NCBI GenBank assembly: GCA_032718475.1
Contig: JAUCBJ010009109.1
Coordinates: 1 to 64,000, forward strand
Source of the DNA: Nemertoderma westbladi
Taxonomy: Eukaryota; Xenacoelomorpha; Nemertodermatida; Nemertodermatidae
DNA: 64,000 bases
Direction: 5' to 3'
Part shown: positions 1 through 13,200 of the stretch, one piece after another
Layout of the letters: each line of letters begins with the position of its first letter
Numbering within the stretch: position 1 is the stretch's first letter
The notes under the pieces: model-generated
The model's input: the letters and a program-made list of their open reading frames with translations, nothing else
Database searches by the model: none
What the model was told of the DNA's origin: nothing
Position numbers and translations under genes: made by a program

Positions 1-80
1 GATTAAGTACTCGGCCAATCATTTTGTAAGCTAAACACAATAACCAAGCTGGCTTATTAGTCTGGCTCATTTCAATGCTG

Positions 81-170
81 CCTCGCCTTTGAGTAGAGGC
101 GAGGTCTGGTTGGACTGGTTCCCCTTCCAAGCGCTAGGCATGCTTGTTATTGCAAGCATGCCAAGGAAGG
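81..170. repeat. Two adjacent perfect hairpins
   Basis: The first hairpin pairs CCTCGCCT (81-88) with AGGCGAGG (97-104) around an 8-base loop. The second pairs GGCATGCTTG (137-146) with CAAGCATGCC (153-162) around a 6-base loop, and is flanked by a further complementary pair, CCTTCC (123-128) and GGAAGG (165-170). They may be the end of a foldback element that continues left of the window, or a structured RNA. I see no family signature. Confidence 0.6.
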
Positions 171-772
171 AGTGAGCTAAAGCTGGAGACAGGGGCATTT
201 TAATAAGTTAATTACGTTTAGATCAATTAAATACACATTTCTTAAAGCAAATCTCTTGAACTAATTAAAAACTATAATGGGATGGGGTATGGAGAATACA
301 ATTGTATAATTTTTAAGTATAATTATTTAAATCTTATTCTAGAAAATAATTAATATCCTATACGACGCAGGTTGAAAATGCTGTTTTTACCCTAATCAAC
401 TTAATTAACTAATTAACTGCTATTATCTTAGCTTCTCAAAAGGCCACACCCAAATTCAACTTTGAAAAATTCTAAACTTTAGCCATACTACATGTGTACC
501 ATATCAACAGAACAACAGAACGACAGACACACCGATTGGGTTAGTGGTACCCGTATGCCAAGCTCGCTTACTTTCGTGGCTCGCCCCACAAGCAACATTC
601 ACAATGCCATAGCTCAGCGATTTCCCAACCAAATTCAAATGTTTTTAGATTTTTGGAATCCTGACACAATCAGCTTTCGATTGGTACCAACTATAAGGTC
701 GAAAATTTAAAGCAGTGTATTATGTGTAACTGGTGAAATTTGTAGAAAATAAGATATTTATAAAAAAAAAAT

Positions 773-792
773 GGGGGGAGGGGGGGGGGGGG
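773..792 (+). repeat. G-run with quadruplex potential
   Basis: About twenty bases are almost pure G, broken by one A, directly after an A-run. Such tracts can form G-quadruplexes and are also prone to length errors in sequencing, so the exact length is uncertain. Confidence 0.6.
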
Positions 793-982
793 TAGGTACC
801 TGAATAACGACACTATTCCAGGACATGGTGTAATTATCTATGAATGATATCTATGTCTAAAATAAAATAATGAAGCCATGTTGTATAGAGTGATAGAGGT
901 ACCAGGTATCAGGTTTACTTGGTATCAGATATCTATAATAACAGTATAAACTATAAAATAACTATAAAACTATAAATATAAA

Positions 983-3852
983 CCGAGGTACTTACCATTC
1001 AGTGCTACACGAACACCCCACACATCTACCGAGGTACTTACCATTCAGTGCTGCACGAACACCCCACACATCTACCGAGGTACTTACCATTCAGTGCTAC
1101 ACGAACACCCCACATGTCTACCGTGGTACTTACCATTCAGTGCTACACGAACACCCCACATGTCTACCGTGGTACTTACCATTCAGTGCTACACGAACAC
1201 CCCACATATCTACCGAGGTACTTACCATTCAGTGCTACACGAACACCCCACACGTCTACCGATGTACTTACCATTCAGTGCTACACGAACACCCCACATA
1301 TCTACCGAGGTACTTACCATTCAGTGCTACACGAACACCCCACATGTCTACCGTGGTACTTACCATTCAGTGCTACACGAACACCCCACATATCTACCGA
1401 GGTACTTACCATTCAGTGCTGCACGAACACCCCACACATCTACCGAGGTACTTACCATTCAGTGCTGCACGAACACCCCACATATCTACCGAGGTACTTA
1501 CCATTCAGTGCTACACGAACACCCCACATGTCTACCGTGGTACTTACCATTCAGTGCTACACGAACACCCCACATATCTACCGAGGTACTTACCATTCAG
1601 TGCTGCACGAACACCCCACACATCTACCGAGGTACTTACCATTCAGTTCTACACGAACACCCCACACGTCTACCGTGGTACTTACCATTCAGTGCTACAC
1701 GAACACCCCACACGTCTACCGTGGTACTTACCATTCAGTGCTACACGAACACCCCACATATCTACCGAGGTACTTACCATTCAGTGCTACACGAACACCC
1801 CACACGTCTACCGTGGTACTTACCATTCAGTGCTACACGAACACCCCACATATCTACCGAGGTACTTACCATTCAGTGCTACACGAACACCCCACATATC
1901 TACCGAGGTACTTACCATTCAGTGCTACACGAACACCCCACACGTCTACCGATGTACTTACCATTCAGTGCTACACGAACACCCCACATATCTATCGAGG
2001 TACTTACCATTCAGTGCTACACGAACACCCCACATGTCTACCGTGGTACTTACCATTCAGTGCTACACGAACACCCCACATATCTACCGAGGTACTTACC
2101 ATTCAGTGCTGCACGAACACCCCACACATCTACCGAGGTACTTACCATTCAGTGCTGCACGAACACCCCACACATCTACCGAGGTACTTACCATTCAGTT
2201 CTACACGAACACCCCACACGTCTACCGTGGTACTTACCATTCAGTGCTACACGAACACCCCACACGTCTACCGTGGTACTTACCATTCAGTGCTACACGA
2301 ACACCCCACATATCTACCGAGGTACTTACCATTCAGTGCTACACGAACACCCCACACGTCTACCGTGGTACTTACCATTCAGTGCTACACGAACACCCCA
2401 CATATCTACCGAGGTACTTACCATTCAGTGCTACACGAACACCCCACATATCTACCGAGGTACTTACCATTCAGTGCTACACGAACACCCCACACGTCTA
2501 CCGAGGTACTTACCATTCAGTGCTACACGAACACCCCACACGTCTACCGTGGTACTTACCATTCAGTGCTACACGAACACCCCACATATCTACCGAGGTA
2601 CTTACCATTCAGTGCTACACGAACACCCCACACGTCTACCGTGGTACTTACCATTCAGTGCTACACGAACACCCCACACGTCTACCGTGGTACTTACCAT
2701 TCAGTGCTACACGAACACCCCACATATCTACCGAGGTACTTACCATTCAGTGCTACACGAACACCCCACATATCTACCGAGGTACTTACCATTCAGTGCT
2801 ACACGAACACCCCACACGTCTACCGAGGTACTTACCATTCAGTGCTACACGAACACCTCACTCATCTACCGAGGTACTTACCATTCAGTGCTACACGAAC
2901 ACCCCACACGTCTACGGAGGTACTTACCATTCAGTGCTACACGAACACCTCACTCATCTACCGAGGTACTTACCATTCAGTGCTACACGAACACCCCACA
3001 CGTCTACGGAGGTACTTACCATTCAGTGCTACACGAACACCTCACTCATCTACCGAGGTACTTACCATTCAGTGCTACACGAACACCCCACATATCTACC
3101 GAGGTACTTACCATTCAGTGCTACACGAACACCGCACACGTCTACCGTGGTACTTACCATTCAGTGCTTCACGAACACCTCACACATCTACCGATGTACT
3201 TACCATTCAGTGCTACACGAACACCCCACACATCTACCGATGTACTTACCATTCAGTGCTACACGAACACCCCACATATCTACCGAGGTACTTACCATTC
3301 AGTGCTACACGAACACCCCACATATATACCGAGGTACTTACCATTCAGTGCTACACGAACACCCCACACGTCTACCGTGGTACTTACCATTCAGTGCTAC
3401 ACGAACACCCCACATGTCTACCGTGGTACTTACCATTCAGTGCTACACGAACACCCCACACATCTACCGATGTACTTACCATTCAGTGCTACACGAACAC
3501 CCCACACATCTACCGATGTACTTACCATTCAGTGCTACACGAACACCCCACACATCTACCGAGGTACTTACCGCTCAGTGCTACACGAACACCCCACACA
3601 TCTACCGAGGTACTTACCATTCAGTGCTACACGAACACCCCACATGTCTACCGTGGTACTTACCATTCAGTGCTTCACGAACACCTCACAAATCTACCGA
3701 GGTACTTACCATTCAGTGCTACACGAACACCCCACACCTCCAGCGAGGTACTTACCATTCAGTGCTACACGAACACCTCACATATCTACCGAGGTACTTA
3801 CCATTCAGTGCTTCACGAACACCTCACACATTTACCGAGGTACTTACCATTC
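983..3852. repeat. Array A: 46-bp minisatellite, about 62 copies
   Basis: The unit is 46 bp, built around CGAGGTACTTACCATTCAGT, with variation at a few positions such as the CAYRTCTACCG segment. Two units with an unusual TTCTACACG variant (near 1643 and 2193) are 552 bp apart, exactly 12 units, so blocks of units were copied together. Because 46 is not a multiple of 3 and the unit lacks + strand stops, all three + frames stay open for about 2.8 kb. Those long open frames are a by-product. On the - strand every regular unit reads CTGAATG/GTAAGTACC, a strong donor splice consensus. Confidence 0.95.
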
Positions 3853-4227
3853 AGTACAGTATGAACCATTCTATATATAACTTTTTCATTATGTGGCCAA
3901 GAGTTTGTGTTGCTATGCAACTTTACATTAGCAATTAAGCAATTGGCATTATAAGCAAGAATTAATCCTAATAAATAATCAATAGGACTATAACACACAA
4001 TGACGTAACTAACTATATTACGATATATATAACTTAATTCATTGGCTAGGTATATGAAATATATTTAACACGTTATGATATTAAAACACAAACATCATTA
4101 GATTTTCATTAATGATTCAGCCATTGACCAACAGTAGGACTGCCTAATTTAAATTTAACTTTAATAATATAGAGACGTTATTTTCTTTTGGTTGTTTGAA
4201 TTCTCACATTCAACTTAAATATTAGAG
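3853..4227. promoter_or_regulatory. Spacer between array A and gene 1, possible 5' region
   Basis: This AT-rich segment lies between the donor-like end of array A (- strand) and the start codon of gene 1 (+ strand). An in-frame TAA at 4216 supports the ATG at 4228. It should contain the 5' untranslated region of gene 1 and, if array A sits in an intron of a leftward gene, the first exon of that gene as well. I see no convincing TATA or initiator motif, so the promoter call rests on position only. Confidence 0.3.
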
Positions 4228-4267
4228 ATGGGGAACATTCGAATAATATGTTTGATGTTTTATATCG
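4228..4267 (+). CDS. Gene 1 exon 1 (signal peptide)
   Basis: The exon encodes MGNIRIICLMFYI plus one base and ends at the donor ATCG/GTAAGAA. The phase-1 end joins the two leading bases of exon 2 to make Gly, giving a continuous hydrophobic signal sequence. A TAA lies in frame four codons upstream of the ATG. It is too short to be seen without the exon-2 link, so some caution applies. Confidence 0.7.
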
Positions 4268-7200
4268 GTAAGAAGGTTGCTATAAAATGAAATGTACCCT
4301 TTTGTAGCTTCTGTACAAATCGCAGGTGGACACCACACTCAGCTGTTTTATCACAAATCGCAGGTGGACACCACACATACTAATGTACAGGTTTATCAGC
4401 TGATCGCAGGTGGACACCACACATACTAATGTACAGGTTTATCAGCTGATCGCAGGTGGACACCACACATACTAATGTACAGGTTAATCAGCTGATCGCA
4501 GGTGGACACCACACATACTAATGTACAGGTTTATCAGCTGATCGCAGGTGGACACCACACATACTAATGGACAGGTTTATCAGCTGATCGCAGGTGGACA
4601 CCACACATACTAATGTACAGGTTTATCAGCTGATCGCAGGTGGACACCACACATACTAATGTACAGGTTTATCAGCTGATCGCAGGTGGACACCACACAT
4701 ACTAATGGACAGGTTTATCAGCTGATCGCAGGTGGACACCACACATACTAATGTACAGGTTTATCAGCTGATCGCAGGTGGACACCACACATACTAATGT
4801 ACAGGTTTATCAGCTGATCGCAGGTGGACACCACACATACTAATGGACAGGTTTATCAGCTGATCGCAGGTGGACACCACACATACTAATGTACAGGTTT
4901 ATCAGCTGATCGCAGGTGGACACCACACATACTAATGTACAGGTTTATCAGCTGATCGCAGGTGGACACCACACATACTAATGGACAGGTTTATCAGCTG
5001 ATCGCAGGTGGACACCACACATACTAATGTACAGGTTTATCAGCTGATCGCAGGTGGACACCACACATACTAATGTACAGGTTTATCAGCTGATCGCAGG
5101 TGGACACCACACATACTAATGTACAGGTTTATCAGCTGATCGCAGGTGGACACCACACATACTAATGTACAGGTTTATCAGCTGTTTTATCACAAATCGC
5201 AGGTGGACACCACACATACTAATGTACAGGTTTATCAGCTGATCGCAGGTGGACACCACACATACTAATGTACAGGTTTATCAGCTGATCGCAGGTGGAC
5301 ACCACACATACTAATGGACAGGTTGATCAGCTGATCGCAGGTGGACACCACACATACTAATGTACAGGTTTATCAGCTGATCGCAGGTGGACACCACACA
5401 TACTAATGTACAGGTTTATCAGCTGATCGCAGGTGGACACCACACATACTAATGGACAGGTTTATCAGCTGTTTTATCACAAATCGCAGGTGGACACCAC
5501 ACATACTAATGTACAGGTTTATCAGCTGATCGCAGGTGGACACCACACATACTAATGTACAGGTTTATCAGCTGATCGCCGGTGGACACCACACATACTA
5601 ATGTACAGGTTTATCAGCTGTTTTATCACAAATCGCAGGTGGACACCACACATACTAATGGACAGGTTTATCAGCTGATCGCAGGTGGACACCACACATA
5701 CTATTGTACAGGTTTATCAGCTGATCGCAGGTGGACACCACACATACTAATGTACAGGTTTATCAGCTGTTTTATCACAAATCGCAGGTGGACACCACAC
5801 ATACTAATGGACAGGTTTATCAGCTGATCGCAGGTGGACACCACACATACTAATGTACAGGTTTATCAGCTGATCGCAGGTGGACACCACACATACTAAT
5901 GTACAGGTTTATCAGCTGATCGCAGGTGGACACCACACATACTAATGGACAGGTTTATCAGCTGATCGCAGGTGGACACCACACATACTAATGGACAGGT
6001 TTATCAGCTGATCGCAGGTGGACACCACACATACTAATGTACAGGTTTATCAGCTGATCGCAGGTGGACACCAGACATACTAATGTACAGGTTTATCAGC
6101 TGATCGCAGGTGGACACCACACATACTAATGGACAGGTTTATCAGCTGATCGCAGGTGGACACCACACATACTAATGTACAGGTTTATCAGCTGATCGCA
6201 GGTGGACACCACACATACTAATGTACAGGTTTATCAGCTGATCGCAGGTGGACACCACACATACTAATGTACAGGTTTATCAGCTGATCGCAGGTGGACA
6301 CCACACATACTAATGTACAGGTTTATCAGCTGATCGCAGGTGGACACCACACATACTAATGTACAGGTTTATCAGCTGATCGCAGGTGGACACCACACAT
6401 ACTAATGGACAGGTTGATCAGCTGATCGCAGGTGGACACCACACATACTAATGTACAGGTTTATCAGCTGATCGCAGGTGGACACCACACATACTAATGG
6501 ACAGGTTTATCAGCTGTTTTATCACAAATCGCAGGTGGACACCACACATACTAATGTACAGGTTTATCAGCTGATCGCAGGTGGACACCACACATACTAA
6601 TGGACAGGTTTATCAGCTGATCGCAGGTGGACACCACACATACTAATGTACAGGTTTATCAGCTGATCGCAGGTGGACACCACACATACTAATGGACAGG
6701 TTGATCAGCTGATCGCAGGTGGACACCACACATACTAATGTACAGGTTTATCAGCTGATCGCAGGTGGACACCACACATACTAATGGACAGGTTTATCAG
6801 CTGTTTTATCACAAATCGCAGGTGGACACCACACATACTAATGTACAGGTTTATCAGCTGATCGCAGGTGGACACCACACATACTAATGTACAGGTTTAT
6901 CAGCTGATCGCAGGTGGACACCACACATACTAATGTACAGGTTTATCAGCTGTTTTATCACAAATCGCAGGTGGACACCACACATACTAATGGATAGGTT
7001 TATCAGCTGATCGCAGGTGGACACCACACATACTAATGTACAGGTTTATCAGCTGATCGCAGGTGGACACCACACATACTAATGTACAGGTTTATCAGCT
7101 GATCGCAGGTGGACACCACACATACTAATGTACAGGTTTATCAGCTGATCGCAGGTGGACACCACACATACTAATGTACAGGTTTATCAGCTGATCGCAG

Positions 7201-10200
7201 GTGGACATCACACATACTAATGTACAGGTTTATCAGCTGATCGCAGGTGGACATCACACATACTAATGGACAGGTTTATCAGCTGATCGCAGGTGGACAC
7301 CACACATACTAATGGATAGGTTTATCAGCTGATCGCAGGTGGACACCACACATACTAATGTACAGGTTTATCAGCTGTTTTATCACAAATCGCAGGTGGA
7401 CACCACACATACTAATGGACAGGTTTATCAGCTGATCGCAGGTGGACACCACACATACTAATGTACAGGTTTATCAGCTGATCGCAGGTGGACACCACAC
7501 ATACTAATGTACAGGTTTATCAGCTGATCGCAGGTGGACACCACACATACTAATGGACAGGTTTATCAGCTGATCGCAGGTGGACACCACACATACTAAT
7601 GGACAGGTTTATCAGCTGATCGCAGGTGGACACCACACATACTAATGTACAGGTTTATCAGCTGATCGCAGGTGGACACCAGACATACTAATGTACAGGT
7701 TTATCAGCTGATCGCAGGTGGACACCACACATACTAATGGACAGGTTTATCAGCTGATCGCAGGTGGACACCACACATACTAATGTACAGGTTTATCAGC
7801 TGATCGCAGGTGGACACCACACATACTAATGTACAGGTTTATCAGCTGATCGCAGGTGGACACCACACATACTAATGTACAGGTTTATCAGCTGATCGCA
7901 GGTGGACACCACACATACTAATGTACAGGTTTATCAGCTGATCGCAGGTGGACACCACACATACTAATGTACAGGTTTATCAGCTGATCGCAGGTGGACA
8001 CCACACATACTAATGGACAGGTTGATCAGCTGATCGCAGGTGGACACCACACATACTAATGTACAGGTTTATCAGCTGATCGCAGGTGGACACCACACAT
8101 ACTAATGGACAGGTTTATCAGCTGTTTTATCACAAATCGCAGGTGGACACCACACATACTAATGTACAGGTTTATCAGCTGATCGCAGGTGGACACCACA
8201 CATACTAATGGACAGGTTTATCAGCTGATCGCAGGTGGACACCACACATACTAATGTACAGGTTTATCAGCTGATCGCAGGTGGACACCACACATACTAA
8301 TGTACAGGTTTATCAGCTGATCGCAGGTGGACACCACACATACTAATGGACAGGTTTATCAGCTGATCGCAGGTGGACACCACACATACTAATGTACAGG
8401 TTTATCAGCTGATCGCAGGTGGACACCACACATACTAATGGACAGGTTGATCAGCTGATCGCAGGTGGACACCACACATACTAATGTACAGGTTTATCAG
8501 CTGATCGCAGGTGGACACCACACATACTAATGGACAGGTTTATCAGCTGTTTTATCACAAATCGCAGGTGGACACCACACATACTAATGTACAGGTTTAT
8601 CAGCTGATCGCAGGTGGACACCACACATACTAATGTACAGGTTTATCAGCTGATCGCAGGTGGACACCACACATACTAATGTACAGGTTTATCAGCTGTT
8701 TTATCACAAATCGCAGGTGGACACCACACATACTAATGGACAGGTTTATCAGCTGATCGCAGGTGGACACCACACATACTAATGGACAGGTTTATCAGCT
8801 GATCGCAGGTGGACACCACACATACTAATGTACAGGTTTATCAGCTGATCGCAGGTGGACACCACACATACTAATGGATAGGTTTATCAGCTGATCGCAG
8901 GTGGACACCACACATACTAATGTACAGGTTTATCAGCTGATCGCAGGTGGACACCACACATACTAATGTACAGGTTTATCAGCTGATCGCAGGTGGACAC
9001 CACACATACTAATGTACAGGTTTATCAGCTGATCGCAGGTGGACACCACACATAATAATGTACAGGTTTATCAGCTGATCGCAGGTGGACATCACACATA
9101 CTAATGTACAGGTTTATCAGCTGATCGCAGGTGGACATCACACATACTAATGGACAGGTTTATCAGCTGATCGCAGGTGGACACCACACATACTAATGTA
9201 CAGGTTTATCAGCTGATCGCAGGTGGACACCACACATACTAATGTACAGGTTTATCAGCTGATCGCAGGTGGACACCACACATACTAATGTACAGGTTTA
9301 TCAGCTGATCGCAGGTGGACACCACACATACTAATGTACAGGTTTATCAGCTGATCGCAGGTGGACACCACACATACTAATGTACAGGTTTATCAGCTGA
9401 TCGCAGGTGGACACCACACATACTAATGTACAGGTTTATCAGCTGATCGCAGGTGGACACCACACATACTAATGTACAGGTTTATCAGCTGATCGCAAGT
9501 GGACACCACACATACTAATGTACAGGTTTATCAGCTGATCGCAGGTGGACACCACACATACTAATGTACAGGTTTATCAGCTGATCGCAGGTGGACACCA
9601 CACATACTAATGTACAGGTTTATCAGCTGATCGCAGGTGGACACCACACATACTAATGTACAGGTTTATCAGCTGATCGCAGGTGGACACCACACATACT
9701 AATGTACAGGTTTATCAGCTGATCGCAGGTGGACACCACACATACTAATGTACAGGTTTATCAGCTGATCGCAGGTGGACACCACACATACTAATGTACA
9801 GGTTTATCAGCTGATCGCAGGTGGACACCACACATACTAATGTACAGGTTTATCAGCTGTTTTATCACAAATCGCAGGTGGACACCGCACATACTAATGT
9901 ACAGGTTTATCAGCTGATCGCAGGTGGACACCACACATACTAATGTACAGGTTTATCAGCTGATCGCAGGTGGACACCACACATACTAATGTACAGGTTT
10001 ATCAGCTGATCGCAGGTGGACACCACACATACTAATGGACAGGTTTATCAGCTGTTTTATCACAAATCGCAGGTGGACACCACGCATACTAATGTACTGG
10101 TTTATCAGCTGATCGCAGGTGGACACCACACATACTAATGTACAGGTTTATCAGCTGATCGCAGGTGGACACCACACATACTAATGGACAGGTTTATCAG

Positions 10201-13200
10201 CTGTTTTATCACAAATCGCAGGTGGACACCAGACATACTAATGTACAGGTTTATCAGCTGATCGCAGGTGGACACCACACATACTAATGGACAGGTTTAT
10301 CAGCTGATCGCAGGTGGACACCACACATACTAATGTACAGGTTTATCAGCTGATCGCAGGTGGACACCACACATACTAATGTACAGGTTTATCAGCTGAT
10401 CGCAGGTGGACACCACACATACTAATGTACAGGTTTATCAGCTGATCGCAGGTGGACACCACACATACTAATGTACAGGTTTATCAGCTGATCGCAGGTG
10501 GACACCACACATACTAATGTACAGGTTTATCAGCTGATCGCAGGTGGACACCACACATACTAATGGACAGGTTGATCAGCTGATCGCAGGTGGACACCAC
10601 ACATACTAATGTACAGGTTTATCAGCTGATCGCAGGTGGACACCACACATACTAATGGACAGGTTTATCAGCTGTTTTATCACAAATCGCAGGTGGACAC
10701 CACACATACTAATGTACAGGTTTATCAGCTGATCGCAGGTGGACACCACACATACTAATGGACAGGTTTATCAGCTGATCGCAGGTGGACACCACACATA
10801 CTAATGTACAGGTTTATCAGCTGATCGCAGGTGGACACCACACATACTAATGTACAGGTTTATCAGCTGATCGCAGGTGGACACCACACATACTAATGGA
10901 CAGGTTTATCAGCTGATCGCAGGTGGACACCACACATACTAATGTACAGGTTTATCAGCTGATCGCAGGTGGACACCACACATACTAATGGACAGGTTGA
11001 TCAGCTGATCGCAGGTGGACACCACACATACTAATGTACAGGTTTATCAGCTGATCGCAGGTGGACACCACACATACTAATGGACAGGTTTATCAGCTGT
11101 TTTATCACAAATCGCAGGTGGACACCACACATACTAATGTACAGGTTTATCAGCTGATCGCAGGTGGACACCACACATACTAATGTACAGGTTTATCAGC
11201 TGATCGCAGGTGGACACCACACATACTAATGTACAGGTTTATCAGCTGTTTTATCACAAATCGCAGGTGGACACCACACATACTAATGGACAGGTTTATC
11301 AGCTGATCGCAGGTGGACACCACACATACTAATGGACAGGTTTATCAGCTGATCGCAGGTGGACACCACACATACTAATGTACAGGTTTATCAGCTGATC
11401 GCAGGTGGACACCACACATACTAATGGATAGGTTTATCAGCTGATCGCAGGTGGACACCACACATACTAATGTACAGGTTTATCAGCTGATCGCAGGTGG
11501 ACACCACACATACTAATGTACAGGTTTATCAGCTGATCGCAGGTGGACACCACACATACTAATGTACAGGTTTATCAGCTGATCGCAGGTGGACACCACA
11601 CATAATAATGTACAGGTTTATCAGCTGATCGCAGGTGGACATCACACATACTAATGTACAGGTTTATCAGCTGATCGCAGGTGGACATCACACATACTAA
11701 TGGACAGGTTTATCAGCTGATCGCAGGTGGACACCACACATACTAATGTACAGGTTTATCAGCTGATCGCAGGTGGACACCACACATACTAATGTACAGG
11801 TTTATCAGCTGATCGCAGGTGGACACCACACATACTAATGTACAGGTTTATCAGCTGATCGCAGGTGGACACCACACATACTAATGTACAGGTTTATCAG
11901 CTGATCGCAGGTGGACACCACACATACTAATGTACAGGTTTATCAGCTGATCGCAGGTGGACACCACACATACTAATGTACAGGTTTATCAGCTGATCGC
12001 AGGTGGACACCACACATACTAATGTACAGGTTTATCAGCTGATCGCAAGTGGACACCACACATACTAATGTACAGGTTTATCAGCTGATCGCAGGTGGAC
12101 ACCACACATACTAATGTACAGGTTTATCAGCTGATCGCAGGTGGACACCACACATACTAATGTACAGGTTTATCAGCTGATCGCAGGTGGACACCACACA
12201 TACTAATGTACAGGTTTATCAGCTGATCGCAGGTGGACACCACACATACTAATGTACAGGTTTATCAGCTGATCGCAGGTGGACACCACACATACTAATG
12301 TACAGGTTTATCAGCTGATCGCAGGTGGACACCACACATACTAATGTACAGGTTTATCAGCTGATCGCAGGTGGACACCACACATACTAATGTACAGGTT
12401 TATCAGCTGTTTTATCACAAATCGCAGGTGGACACCGCACATACTAATGTACAGGTTTATCAGCTGATCGCAGGTGGACACCACACATACTAATGTACAG
12501 GTTTATCAGCTGATCGCAGGTGGACACCACACATACTAATGTACAGGTTTATCAGCTGATCGCAGGTGGACACCACACATACTAATGGACAGGTTTATCA
12601 GCTGTTTTATCACAAATCGCAGGTGGACACCACGCATACTAATGTACTGGTTTATCAGCTGATCGCAGGTGGACACCACACATACTAATGTACAGGTTTA
12701 TCAGCTGATCGCAGGTGGACACCACACATACTAATGGACAGGTTTATCAGCTGTTTTATCACAAATCGCAGGTGGACACCACACATACTAATGTACAGGT
12801 TTATCAGCTGATCGCAGGTGGACACCACAGATACTAATGTACAGGTTTATCAGCTGATCGCAGGTGGACACCACACATACTAATGTACAGGTTTATCAGC
12901 TGATCGCAGGTGGACACCACACATACTAATGTACAGGTTTATCAGCTGATCGCAGGTGGACACCACACATACTAATGTACAGGTTTATCAGCTGATCGCA
13001 GGTGGACACCACACATACTAATGTACAGGTTTATCAGCTGATCGCAGGTGGACACCACACATACTAATGGACAGGTTTATCAGCTGATCGCAGGTGGACA
13101 CCACACATACTAATGGACAGGTTGATCAGCTGATCGCAGGTGGACACCACACATACTAATGTACAGGTTTATCAGCTGATCGCAGGTGGACACCACACAT

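Larger units (their letters stand above)
1..982. other. AT-rich left flank, no gene recognised
   Basis: This stretch is mostly AT-rich and I recognise no exon in it. It contains two hairpins near the left end and a G-run near 773-792, listed separately. A 72-codon open frame on the + strand at 492-710 has no recognisable motif and no supporting context, so I do not call it a gene. If array A lies in an intron of a leftward gene, an acceptor would be expected somewhere here or further left, but none stands out. Confidence 0.6.

Noticed and set aside
492-710. 72-codon open frame in the left flank
   Set aside because: No recognisable motif, no signal sequence or splice context, and frames of this length are expected by chance.
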